The translations under genes and the position numbers were made by a program. From Turbatrix aceti (taxonomy: Eukaryota; Nematoda; Chromadorea; Rhabditida; Panagrolaimidae), in contig OZ017767.1 in the NCBI GenBank assembly GCA_963969345.1, positions 5,174,739 through 5,238,738 on the forward strand: a stretch of 64,000 nucleotides of DNA. Reading direction: 5' to 3'. Of the stretch, positions 22,489-34,670 are shown piece by piece; the stretch's first letter is position 1; each line of letters begins with the position of its first letter. Below the pieces are notes generated by a model, which was given only the letters and a program-made list of their open reading frames with translations, was not told the DNA's origin and searched no databases.

Positions 22489-25294
22489 ATGTTTTTGTTT
22501 GACACGAAAATCGACGGCGAACCCGAACTAAGCGACGATGACTCCGTCAGCTCCAAGAAGGATATGCGGCGTCAATCCGTCAACGAAGAACGCGACTTTG
22601 ACCTCTACAAACTCGTCGACACCAACAGTCATGGCGGCGAGCTGGTCAACTACATGTGGCGTGCCGCGCAGACGGGAAACTACGCTCCCGTCGACGAATT
22701 CCTGAACTTCAAGCTCCAGATGTTCATGTACAACAAGGGTCGTGGCAGGCTCGAGCCCATCGCCGAGCTCGTCAACAGACGCAACCAGCAGCGCATCGCC
22801 ATGCGGAACAAAAAACTTGGCAAGACGAGCAGAGCGGCCATGATTGTCCTTGATGAGTTCGAAGACGAACTCGTCAACGATGGTGACATGAAGAAAGGTA
22901 AGTCCATAGTCCATGACCCTCTCCAAACTCCTTTTTTAGCTCTAAAGTTCCTCGACGGCAACAAAGACAAGAAAAGCGAATCACGTTACCGAGAAGTCGT
23001 TTGGAAGTTTGAATACCGAGGTAAGCGTTGCTCGCACTCTGTTTTTTAAATTTTTTTTGGCATCAGGGAGAATGGGCGAAAACGTGGTGGGCGCGTGCCT
23101 GATGCAGGGCTCCGCCATCCACAACCGTCTAGCCATTCGAATCATCACGGCCTACCCTGCGCTGGTCAACGACGTCTTCATATCCGAGGAGTACTACGGG
23201 CTCTCCCACCTCCACCAGGCCATCGTCAACGAGAATCCCTACATGGTCCGCTTCCTCCTGCTCAACGGCGCCGACATCGGCCAGCGCTGCTACGGAGCCT
23301 TCTTCTGCGCCGACGACCAGAAAGCCGGTCGCTTTGACTCCATCGAGCACGAACACGTCCATCTGCCTATCAAGACGAACTATGAAGGCCGGATGTACTT
23401 TGGCGAGTACCCGCTCGCTTTCGCCGCGTGCACCAACCAGGAGGACTGCTACCGCTTGCTCCTGGCCAAGGGCGCGAATCCCAACTGGCAGGACACCAAT
23501 GGCAATACCGTGCTCCACATGACGGTCATCCACGAGAACAAGGATATGCTCAAGCTCACCTACGACACGGGGGGCAAGCTGCAGATCATGAACCGACAAA
23601 ATCTCACCCCGCTCACGCTGGCCGTCAAAATGGCGAAGAAAAAGATGTTCGAGCAAATCCTTGGCCTCGAATCCACCGTTGTCTGGACCTACGGTGACGC
23701 GTACAGCGTCGCGTACCCCATAGCCAAGATCGATACCATCAACGAAGAAACCGGCGAGCTAAACGAGGACTCCGCGCTCTTTCTCGCAGCCTATGGCGTA
23801 AGTTTTGGACAGTTTGGCAGTGTACAAAGACGATTTAGGAAACAAAAGAGCATCTCGAGATGCTGGACGGTCTCCTCGAAGACCTGCTCCAGGCCAAGTG
23901 GGACTCCTTCGCGCGCACTCGCTGGCGCATCTCGATCGGCTGCTTCATCGTCTACGCCGCGTTCGTCTACGCCGCATTCATGAACCGGCCTTTTTCCCTG
24001 ACGACTTCAGTTATCACAGACAACACCATCAGCATCGACGAATACGGAAGCGGCATCGTCTCCACCCGACACAACATCACTGACTATTTCGGGGTGAGCA
24101 ATACCGGCGACACTAAAGGTGAGTTCTTTTTCACCAGTCCGACCTAATCGTCTGTCTGCAGAACTGTATGACAGAAACGAATGCCATCTCAACAAATACA
24201 TAGAACAACACGTCCCGGGCCACACGCGGCTGGTGTCGGAGTCCTTTGTCATCCTGGGTGCAATGTTCCAGGTGTTCACGGAGCTCACCGAGATGCATTC
24301 CATTGGCCTAGGGCGGTGGTGGCAGGTTCTGCGCTCGTTCCCCTTCAAGATCCTCTACCGGATGTCGCTGATCCTCACCATGCTCTTTATCCCCATCAGG
24401 ATCAACTGCCATCTGGGCGCATACATGCTCATCCTGGACAACCTGGTGTCCATCCTCATCGTTCTCATGACCGGCATGCACTTTCTCTTCTACATGCGGG
24501 CTATCAAGTTCGTCGGGCCCTTCGTCGTCATGATCTGCACCATCTTCCAACGCGACATGTCCCGCTTCGTCTTGATCTACATTGTCTTCCTCTTCGGCTT
24601 CTCGCAGAGCTTCTACCTGATCTTCGTTGCCTGCGAACGAGAAAATAGCAAGATCATGAATCTGGATTCGTCCAACCTCTTCTCCTCGCCGGTGGAAACA
24701 ATGATGCGCCTCTTCATCTCGACGCTGGGGGAGTTTACGGTGTTCTACAAGGAACTAAACGGTTGCAACAACAAAGGCATGGCCACCCTAGGCAAAATCG
24801 TCTTCGTCGTGTTCCAGGTCGTCGTCTCCCTGACCCAGTTCAACATGCTCATCGCCATGATGACCCGCACCTACGAGATCATCTACCGCACGCAAAAGGA
24901 GTACAAGCGTCAGTGGGCCCAGGTCATTCTGATGCTGGAGTTGTCGCTGCCGCCCAAGGATCGTCTCACCGCACTGCTCAAGTACAGCCGCCCGCTTGGC
25001 ACGGACCAGTTGAAGCGCTCATTCGTCGTCGTAAAAAAGCAGCAGGAACTCAGCAAGCCGGAGATGGAGCTGCGCAAGCAGAAGACCGAGGCGCTGCGTG
25101 AGGAGAAGAGAATGCTCTTGAAACGAAGACTCCGGGTGAGACCAACTCCGGGGCTTAAAAAATATACAAAATAACAAACATTTCAGCAAGAAGGCATGTA
25201 CCACATCAACGACAAAAACTCGATCTGTCTCGCTCCTCTGAAGACACCGATGTCGATAAAAAGCCCGATGGAAAAAAAAGTCAAGGAACTCTGA
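22489..25294 (+). CDS. osm-9: TRPV channel, OSM-9/Inactive type
   Basis: Exons 22489-22897, 22940-23020, 23067-23797, 23839-24118, 24162-25135 and 25187-25294 encode 860 residues with consistent phases. An acidic N-terminus is followed by ankyrin repeats (LHQAIVNENPYMVRFLLLNG, GNTVLHMTVIHENKDM, NLTPLTLAVKMAKKKMFEQI), a linker KIDTINEETGELNEDSAL, six membrane segments, a pore region with LGEF, and a Lys/Arg-rich C-terminus. That linker is, from memory, typical of the OSM-9/Inactive branch rather than the OCR/Nanchung branch, hence the symbol. In nematodes OSM-9 works in cilia of sensory neurons with an OCR partner, for chemo-, osmo- and mechanosensation. The first intron is 42 nt and open in frame, so retention would add 14 residues. 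AATAAA at 25441-25446 is the likely poly(A) signal. Confidence 0.87.
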
Positions 25295-25587
25295 CAGTTT
25301 TTTTTCCATTTCTGTCCTAGTATTTAACCAACCAATATTTAACCAAACCATATTTAATCAATATTACTATCTTTCTTAACTACCACCACAAACTTATGTA
25401 ATCCAACCATATTCACGCATAATATATCCGTGAAGACGTGAATAAAGTAAAGCAAAACGAGACTTGCAATCCAAAATCTAAAAAAACACGAATGAAACAA
25501 AAAACAAAACATTTGATGCTCCCAGCACGAACGACGGGCAGACGCGTCAAAAAAACCAACCACCTTTGGCGGTTCTGCCATTGTAGG

Positions 25588-26389
25588 ATGCGTCTGAGGA
25601 TACCAAAATGCGTGCGGGTTATCTCACTGGATGCCATGGACACGCTGGTGACGGTGAAGGAGCCCATCGGTGTCACGTACGCGAGGCTGGCTTCTGAGTT
25701 CGGCGTGCATGCGGAGCCTTCCGTGCTCTCTTCGCGCTTTGGGCGCGTCTTCAAGCAACTCGAAGCCGAGCATCCCTGCTACGGCTTTGACTCCATCGGT
25801 CCTGTCGCGTGGTGGACACGGATCGTCAAAGGCGTCTTTGACGAGGTTGGCTGAAGAAGTGAGGGAGTTCGCAGCCGTCAAACGCGTGGTTTCAGCATCC
25901 AAAGGACGAGCAACTCTTTGACTCGCTTGGCCTGCGTCTCTACGACCACTTTGCCACTCCTGAGCCATGGAAACTCGTAGACTCGAAGGTTTGACTGTTG
26001 CGGAATGAATTCGGATGAGTTTTGTGTTTTAGGTGGCCGCCGACCTCGATCGACTTCGGCGACATCAACTTTTCGTCTGCGTGACTTCGAATTTTGACTC
26101 CAGACTTCGAACAATTTTGCACGATTTTGGACTGCTTGACGCCATCGATTTCATCGCGCTGAGCGGCGAAATCGGAGTCGCGAAGCCAAATCCTGCGATT
26201 TTCGACGTTCTCGTCGACCATTTTGGTCTGGAATCGCCTCGGGAGATCCTCCACATCGGAGACAACCCGAAGAAGGACTACGCTGCTGCCAACGACGTCG
26301 GCGCAACGGGCGTGCTTTTCAGCGACGGTGGTGACGTGCCGGAAGGCGTCGCTTGGATTTCTAGTCTCCGGGAACTCGATAGGGAATGA
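25588..26389 (+). CDS. HAD-like hydrolase, HDHD3 family
   Basis: Exons 25588-25845, 25896-25988 and 26033-26389 encode 235 residues. The start follows a TTGTAG acceptor by one base. Motif I is SLDAMDTL, with the D-x-x-D-T spacing of HDHD3 proteins instead of the usual D-x-D-x-T; motif II is VTSNFD; the motif III lysine lies in GVAKPNP; motif IV is HIGDNPKKDY. The cap region contains the PVAWWTRIV segment seen in the family. Members are predicted small phosphatases with no settled substrate. The first donor (GAG/GTTGGC) is weak, but the stronger-looking GTGAGG 14 nt later would leave a stop in frame. Only 112 bp separate this gene from MED17, whose start also follows an acceptor, which suggests a two-gene operon. 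Confidence 0.85.
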
Positions 26390-26501
26390 TAAATATATTT
26401 TTTCATACTTGAGCTGCGTTTTTTTGTGGTTTTATACCCAGTGCTTATCTGATAATTTTTTTATTCTGTCCTGGGAGGATTTTAATTTGATTTGACAGGT
26501 G

Positions 26502-28954
26502 ATGGACGGCTACCTGGGTGACGAAGAGACAGAGAACGGCTACTCACCGGATTCGGTATCGCCCATGGATTTGCAAATGTACCCCTACGAGCAGCAGGGC
26601 GGCGACGAGGATGAAGAGTACTACGAGGACGAAGAGGAAGAAGAAGGCGCCGAAGACTACGAAGGCGAGGCTGAAGAAGTCGAAGAGGAGTACGAAGAAG
26701 AGTCCTTTTCTCACGAGGGTGGCTCCGACGAGGCAGAAGACGTCGACGACGAAAACGAGCCTTTTACCATGCATCTTGAACCCGTCAAGCGACCCCAGAT
26801 CATCGAATACGGATTCGACGGCGCTGAGCGCATTGCCACGGATTATGACCTCGATGAGGTGACCGCTGCTCTCACGTACCGCATTGACTGGCGCTCCATC
26901 CTCGGGCCGGATGACACGCTCGAGCCCCTCTACAGCCTCAAACACAGAAAAGAGGATGAAGCGCCCCCCGAAGACGTCCCAGAGCAATCCACGAGTTCCG
27001 CCAGGGATCCCGACGACAAAGACGGCGAACTCATAGCCCCGGCTGCCGGGCCCTGGGCTGAGGTGGCTAACAGCCTTTATTCGACGCTCGCCGAGGTCAA
27101 TAACCTCATCGACGTCATCCGAATCGTCAAGGACGGCAGCGGACTCATGGTCGCGACCGTGCAGCGACCCATCAATGACGCCGACAACGCGGTTAATATG
27201 AGCAAGGCTTTTCTGTGGGCCGGGCACCGTATGGTGGGTTTTCGGAGTTTTTACGGCAGGTGAAAGCATTCCAAGAGTTTTCAGGCATCCCAAGAAGCCA
27301 TCCGGGTGTTCAACGACTTTGTAGCAGCCCAGAGAAAACCCATCGAGCAACCACTTTACTTCAAAGAACTCCGGGAACTGCGCGAGCTCTGCATCGTGCG
27401 GCGCGTGGCGGACAACATTATCGGCGACCTGGGATATCGGATATACGGTAGTCGGTGGATCTCGCAGGAGACATTCGACGTCTACAGAATAGAACTCATG
27501 ACCAGGTCCCTCGGAATCAAGTTCAACAACCAGCGCGTTCAGACGGAGCTTGAAATTGACGTCCCGAGGCATTTGGCTGTCAGGACGTGTATTTTTGTAT
27601 CCCTCGAACGAGGTAGGTGCACCTGACCAATTTTTTTTGCATTAACCAAGGCTGAGATCTTCAGACACGAAAGGGCAGGACCTATTCAAAAAACGGGTGG
27701 TGCGCAAGATCATGCGCTCTGAGGACAACCCAGTTTTTCCGGCAGAAGGCGATGAAGCGTTCGCGAAAGCGGCAGAAGAGCCGACCAGTGACGAGATCGA
27801 AGAACTCGAAGCGACGGGCGAGCGACCCAACCTCAGCCGAATGGCTTACTGGAAAAACGCGCTAACCTGGGCGCGAGGCACGCTTTTCCACCGTGACCTA
27901 TTCTCGCTCCTGACCCGGGAATGTGCGGCGCTGGTCGGCAGATCGTGCAGCATCCGGGACGATATCATCCTTGTATCGCTCTTCGACAACCTCATGCTCA
28001 AGATCGAAAAGTGCGAAGCGCCCTTTGTCGATGGGGAACTGGCCGATCGGGGCGACGCGTTTCTACGCATCATGCTGCGCTCATTCTTCATCGACATCGC
28101 CTCGCGCCCGTCTTTCCGGTCCTCTTTCCTGGTATCCCTGCCGAACGCGCAGGGCAAAGAGATGGAAGTCGACGGAGCGCGCTCTACCAGCGATCGAGGA
28201 TTCCTCGCGAGACCGCCCCAGCCCAAGACGCTGATCGAGCGCATCATGATGACCGCGGCACACTACCACTGGATGGACAAGCTGGTCGACGTCATCACGC
28301 AGTACTCCGTCGACCACCGGGACCCGAAACTCATCTGGAGCTGGACGTACGTGACCTACGACCGGGCGATCATGTCGGTCACCTTCCACACGCAGGGCTT
28401 CGAAGGCATCATGAAGAACACGTTCATTGTCGTCGTCTCCGATCGAGGCGTCGTCGTACAGCCCCGGGATGGCGCTGCTGTCGATTGCTCCCATAACATG
28501 AGCGCGGTCGTCGAACAGCTCCATTTCCAGGCGTCGATGTACTGCCTCAACGCTTCCATTTCTATTGCCTCGAAGATTGGCTTCTCAATGATTCAATCCC
28601 AGGTCAACCAGCACGATCTCGATTACAAGAGTTCGCCCAGCGCTTTCTTCCAAAACGCCTGCTCCACCGTGTAAGTTTTGACGATGGGGACGGGACGTAA
28701 CTGGATTTCCGGTAATCGGATCATTGCATATATAGATTTTACTTTTCTTATCGCTCTGCAATTTCAGAATGGTATTCGAACAGTTTTCGACACTTTCCAA
28801 GGAACCCACGATCTCAGTGCGCATGCTGAGCGACACAGACGCGGTCGGCGACCAGCAGCACGAGGCTCAGTTCACTCCCTTCAACTACTCCCGCCTGCCA
28901 GGCAACACATTTCTCAAGAAAATAGAAAACGTGTTTTGCTACCTTCGATACTGA
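26502..28954 (+). CDS. mdt-17: Mediator complex subunit 17
   Basis: Exons 26502-27233, 27285-27612, 27665-28670 and 28768-28954 encode 750 residues. After a strongly acidic Glu/Asp tract (about residues 25-90) come family landmarks: a segment like human MED17 NCLQELNSLLDVI (here NSLYSTLAEVNNLIDVIRIV), the motif VADNIIGDLGYRIYGS (human VGDKILGDLSYRSAGS), the linker before the LFKKRVVRK stretch, and a C-terminal block RAIMSVTFHTQGFEGIMKN like human SSVKVLITSQGYEQICKS. MED17 is a core scaffold of the Mediator head, linking activators to RNA polymerase II in the nucleus. The start is 3 nt after a TTTGACAG acceptor, consistent with trans-splicing downstream of the HAD gene. AATAAA at 29048-29053 is the likely poly(A) signal. 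Confidence 0.87.
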
Positions 28955-29098
28955 TGCTCCGGTCACTCCCCCATGATCCTTGATCGCGGTCTTTGTTTGC
29001 CTAGGTGCTCCAATGCATTGACCGCACTCCGTCCCTTTTTGAGGACCAATAAAGCAACTTACGATACTCACTTACCGGCCAGTTGGTTTGTTCCCGCG

Positions 29099-30740
29099 AT
29101 GGGAAAGCTCTCTTTTTTCCAGTTGATTTTTGTTCTCCTCTGCGGGGCCGTTGCGACGGCCGCGGGGATTTCTCCGGTTGATTGTCCTGATACGGGCAAT
29201 AAATATGGTCCGGCGCCACCTGCTGTCGACTCTGAGGCTTGTCAGAGGCCCAGTGATCCCAACAACTTGCCCAAATCACCTTTAGAGGAGTGGTTTACCA
29301 AGGAGGACTTTAATGTACGTTTTTATTTGATTTTCACCCTTGGTTCATTTTTTATGGGAGTTGCCAAACCAATAAACGGTCGTAGAAGTCTTTGGTGTTC
29401 CTGAAAAATTTGTGACTCCACTGATATCCCAAAAATAGATCTTGTGGCGATTGAAGTCAAAAACTCGCTTCAGGCGCTGTTTCCTCGAGCAAACCACGGC
29501 TGGGGTCCTCACGAGTGTCTGCCGTACTCCTACGAGTCATTCGTGATTGCCGCGAGGTATTTCCCCGAATTCGGCGCCGGCACAAAGGCTAGAAGGTCCA
29601 ATTTCACGCGAGATGGCCTCCGACGCAGGGATGTGGCTGCCTTCTTCGCCCATGCGGTGCAGGAAACTGGTGATACACATTACGGCTTTTTCAACTCGTA
29701 AGTGAACATTTGCCAGCCCTTGTCCAGTGCTAGCATCGCTTCATTGCAGGACACTACCCTCCAAGTTAGCCGTGGAATGCTTCTACCGAGGAGGCCTCTA
29801 CCACTACCACGAAGGCGGCCCGAAGTCACGCCTATTCGCTGCAGGAACCAAAGACGGCAAGCTGTGCAAGCGCGAAGGCAGGTACTGCAACGAAGCCCCC
29901 GAAACCGCGTACTGGTACCCGTGCGGGACGCGCAACGTGAGCGCGGGCAATGATACAGCCTTCAAGGCCTGCTACTTTGGCCGCGGGCCCCTGCAGTTGT
30001 CGTGGAACTACAACTACGGCCTGTTCGAGCACTTTCTCGCGGTCCGTGGCATCAAGGTGAACCTGCTTGGCGAGCCTCACCTGGTACTCGAAAAACGAGA
30101 CCCTCCGCTGGCCATGCTGGCAGCTCTCTGGTTCTACATGACTCCGCAGCCGCCGAAGCCCGCCATGCACGATATCATGATGGGTAAAAATTTCGCGCGC
30201 GAGATGTTTTTTTGGTTCTTATCGTAGTTTTTTTCAGGCAGCTGGAAACCGTCACTCAAAAACTCCCGCGCAGGATACGATGGATCTGTTTTCGGCCCGA
30301 CGAGTTTCGTGATCAACAACGAATGTGCCGGTGAGGTCCCCAACGAGGAACCAGGACCACCCGGCGAGAATCGGCGCATCAAGGCTTTCCGATTCTTCGC
30401 GAGACACCTCAAAGCGCCTCTCGAATCCGACCGGATGCTGTCTTGCAAGAGCATGCTTGAGAAATTCGACGCTGTGCCGCACAAGTTCTCCTGGCAACCG
30501 GACTGGTCGTCGACCTGGAAGAATCAGCCTTGCGACTGCGCTCCAGCTTCCTACCCCGGCTCGCTGCCCTACTTTGACCCCAAGATTTATCCCGATCGCT
30601 TCGAGGAGGACAACGAACGCAATCGTCTGCGCTGTGTCTTTGGCATCTACCAGAAGCGTGACTTGTACCACATGGACGAGTTGAACTCGCCTTGTCTCAA
30701 GAATCCCGTCAAGATCAGGCTTACCAAGGACGGGCTCTGA
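29099..30740 (+). CDS. Secreted GH19 chitinase
   Basis: Exons 29099-29314, 29474-29697, 29750-30183 and 30238-30740 encode 458 residues. A signal peptide (MGKLSFFQLIFVLLCGAVATA) is followed by a Cys/Pro-rich linker and a GH19 catalytic domain from about residue 73: FPEFG, the proton-donor motif FFAHAVQETGD with Glu136, CYFGRGPLQLSWNYNYG (substrate-binding loop) and the late GPTSFVINNECAGE block. The second catalytic acid was not assigned with certainty. GH19 enzymes cleave chitin; in nematodes they could act on eggshell or pharyngeal cuticle, or on fungal food (inference). The exon 2 acceptor at 29473 was chosen over one at 29440 because only the former keeps the frame. The start is 144 bp after the MED17 stop. 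Confidence 0.9.
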
Positions 30741-33700
30741 TGTTTTCTTGCCGATTTTTGTATTTTAATGAACACATTTTGTAGATCCTTGCTTAAAATT
30801 CGTTTTTAGCCCCCCTAAAAAGTGCACGTCCCAAAATAGCTCAAAACGCTGCACTTTGAGGGGGTTGGCTTCAGCACGGTATTTTTGTTTCCGCCTTTTA
30901 GGGGTTTGCTCGCGATCTGCGCCTTGGGGGCAACAAGTAGCACGCCTGATTGGGCACGGAGTGAAAAAAACACGCGCCACTCCAAGGAAGCCCGGCACGC
31001 AGACGGTTTGCCTTCTCGATAACACACTCACTCTGCAGGCCCTAAATAGCGCTGCCTAATCGTATCTAATGCCTGACGTCAACGGCTTATCGTGTGGCAC
31101 CGAGAAACCCCGCCGGCAGGACACGACACGGGTTTGCAGCGCGGAAACGTTATGTCACAAACAGGTGCGCTGTTTACCGTTTACCGCGGTATTACGGGTT
31201 GTTTGTTTCTAAATTGGGTAGTCGATGACGTCGAACGGACGTGGTTTAGTAGGATGGATACGGGGAAGCCTGTTAGTCGCCGCCGGTGGTGCCACGGGCT
31301 CAGAATCACGCCAAGCTTTTTGATTAATTGGAATGACTGTTATGCATTCTTGCCCAAAAAATAAGGCCAAGGCACCCAAGGACGAGGACGAGGACGGAGA
31401 CGAGAACGAGGTCGATGACTAACTCGCATGCTCTCGTGGTTTGCTGGGCTCTGTCCTCCTTCGCTGGGCCTAGCGAGTCGGCTCTTGCTTGCAAAAAGGC
31501 GTCCATGCGTGCGTGTGTCGTTTGTGTATCTCGGGGTGACATGCCCGATGGCAGTCTGCGAGCACATGGACGTCGTCTGCCTCTCGAGTTGTTAGCGCTG
31601 GCGCTGTCAGTCGTTTTCTTTGTCAGTCGTCAACGACCGGTCACCACCACCATGTGCCAAAAAAAGCTAGCGATAAAACAATACCACAACGCTGCCTCAT
31701 GTTTCTCCTCCGAGTCGTTGTTGCCGGCTGGCCCCTGACTTTTGTTCAGTCCCCCTTCTTGTTGTAGCCTAATTAGAGCCTGTCTCCCTGTTTTCCCGGC
31801 CTGTCTGCATTCTTCTCCAAAAAAACGAGGGTTGTTTCTTGAATTCTTCGGCTGAAGTGACCCGGCGTGCTTCGGGTGGTAAACGACCCTTTGATTGTCT
31901 TGCCCCGGGCCTGCTGGCTTCCAGCTATTTTTCTGGGCTTTGCACGTTCACTGGTGCCTTCCGCCTCCCATTAATCATGCACAATTCGACGGCGGCATTC
32001 GAGCCGGAACGGAAAGTGCCTGCGGGCTTCACGGGTTTCGCGGGCTTTGCCAGAAGGTCGTAACCTTTCGTAAAAATCGGTGCGCTATTAAAAATTGCAA
32101 AACTGCCGTCCGGATTGTTTTTTACGGTTGGTTTTATGTATTTTTGATAAACTGCGGTTTCGGTTCTGCGCATTGTTAAAAAAACGACCGCGACGGCACT
32201 TGCATAAAAAACGCGAAAAAAAAAGAAAAAATTCTTATCATTGGCAGGGATGAAGGAAGATAGCTGGGCGGGAGCTGTTTAATGAGGGAGACCAGGCAGG
32301 CTGCCAGAAGGCCAGCTGCCATCGATATGAGCATGCGTCACGACCACGGCGGCCAGCTACGACGCGTCGTGACTCTGCCACCCCGTGTACACTAGGCGTA
32401 ACGGCCTAATTACCCTCGTATTCGTTTTTTGACCGCAGGGTCGGCTTGTTCAGCCCTCCGGCGCTTGCCCGGCTCGCCTGGGTCGCCAAACATCAAGAAA
32501 CACACGACTCGCGACTGTCGAGTCCGTCAAGTGCCCCTGAACTCGATGAGACCTTCCTGGCTGCGTTGCGTGCACACCACGTCACTCCCTCCGACCGGTC
32601 GTCGTCGCCGCTCGCTCACTCCTGCTCCTGTTTGGGAAGAACGCGATGCGAGGGAAAACACACTTGCGTGGACTGAATAGGGTATGCTGTGCCTTGATCA
32701 CGAATATTTGGCGGCGTTGAGACAGACCCGCTCCGTCCGCGTGATTCACACTCGTCCTCCGGAAGTTGAGGTCTCTGCTCTCGCGCTGGTGTTTTTGTAT
32801 TTTTCTCCGAATGTCTGTCGAAGTCCGTGTCGTCGTGTCCTCCATGACTTTCTCCTTTCCTTTTTCCCCTGGTCGTTATCACGTAAAAGCCGAGGATTTG
32901 TTCGGTCTTTGGGGGTCATTGCCATTTTTATGAGGTCTAGAAGGCTCGGAGTGTTCGTGTTCCTGTTCAAGAGCCCTCCCTGAACCTCCTTCTGCAAGAA
33001 ACAGACGCCAACTTGGGTGCCTGAATTAATGGGACCGGCAGCAGCAGGCACAGACTACTCAGAGTGTGCTCAAGTCAGTGTTTAATCCCCTGTTGTAGTG
33101 AAAACATCTGTACAATCTTCGTAAAAAGTGGTCGAGTCCAATGAGGACCTGTTTTTGAGATGACATCAAGCCGATCTCTCTCGTCTTTAGTGTTTGTGCC
33201 GGTTTCATTGTTGCGATAACCACCGGATTAAAAAGTTGACAGTGTTTTGGGTCGAACATCGAAGATTGAAATTCGTCTGAACTCAAATGCGAATCGAAGC
33301 TGAGTTGGCATTTTTTCGAACTTTGGACGCCAATAATTTAATCCGCCAAAGAGATGGATGCATGACCAGAATTTGCAAATGGAGGTAATTTTGCGTCCAA
33401 CAACTTTATAGCATTTTGCTTGCTTTTTTTTTCAAATGCCAATCGCTGTCCCCGAGTCTGTTTCGTGGCCGGCCGTGACTTTTTTCTTCGCTAAAATTTT
33501 TTTAGAACGTTTTTGGTTGTTATTTTTTTTCTCACGACCGGCGCCCCAATGACAGGAAGCCGAAATGAGGTGCTTAGGATGTCTGTTTGTTTCGCTGGAG
33601 ATCCATCAGCGCTCGTTCGTAGGCAAGCGATTCTCTCTCCGTAGGCCTGACAACAACTAGGGCCCCCAAAGTGATTATGCTGCTCTTTTCCGCTGTTAAT

Positions 33701-34670
33701 GCGAGGAGGCATTACAAAAACATTCGTCCATGCACACTGGGCGAAGTTGACAGGCAGGAGCAGGAACAGGCGCAGGCTTTTTTGAGGCCATCTCCTCTTC
33801 ATTGTCATGGTCGTTCCCGGGGACGGCGGTGGATGGGCACACGCTAGATATGTTCCTCTTCTACTTCAAATCGGCCCCGTAGTCGCAAGCGACACACGCG
33901 GCAGCGTACACGCGCGGTGCGTGAGCCATCAACGCACATGTAGAGCGCAGGCGAGTCACCACCGCAGCCAGCAGCAGCCGGGGGTATCGATGGTTGTTGC
34001 TGTGGTGGTGGTGGCTGCTGCTGCGTCGAAGAGGGTAGGCCGGCCGAGCCGACGACTTCAAAGCCTGTCAAAGCCGTCTTCAGCGAGCTTCCCGTCCCGT
34101 ATCATGAGGCGCGAGAGAGCGGGGACGTAAGCGAGAGCGTGTATATTTGTTTGCATCCTTTTTTTGCGGTGGAATCAATTGCGGCCCTCTCCTTTCTCTT
34201 GTGGAGCATTTTTTTCCGTCCGCAGCCGCAAAGGCGTGTCGTCGCCATGACTTGTTTTTTTGTGCACTCTTGGACCGGCAGCAAACAATTCCGTGGTGCA
34301 CTGATAAAAAATGCCCGGCCCTGTTGGCTCGTGCGTGTTTGTTTGTTTGTTTACTCCGAGACTGGTCAGCAGGGACCCCACACGTGGCACCTTGTCTCCG
34401 CGGCTTCCGGGGAACTTGTTCTGGCTTTACGCATCGTCGAATTCTTTGAAAGACTCACACCTCGCGTCAGTCAAAGGCTTACAACCACTTTTTTTTCTTG
34501 CAGAGCCAAAATAGTGGGAAGTGTAACGAGTGCAGGTAGCCAGCCTCCTCCTGTGTTCTCGGCGGTGCGTTGACCGGTGTTTGGCCAAGATATGCCCGTG
34601 AACAACTACGCGTGGAGGCGGCGCAACGACCCCGATTGCTAACTTCCACGATCCTCCACCATCCTTCACC
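30741..34670. other. Spacer without recognisable genes
   Basis: About 3.9 kb between the chitinase and RasGRP genes, both on the plus strand. GC content varies; Cys/Gly/Gln trinucleotide runs occur near 33970-34025. No frame shows a domain. It should include the RasGRP promoter region. Confidence 0.45.

Noticed and set aside
26544..27572. 342-codon minus-strand frame opposite MED17
   Set aside because: Antisense shadow of the acidic MED17 N-terminus; passes straight through an intron with good GT and AG signals.
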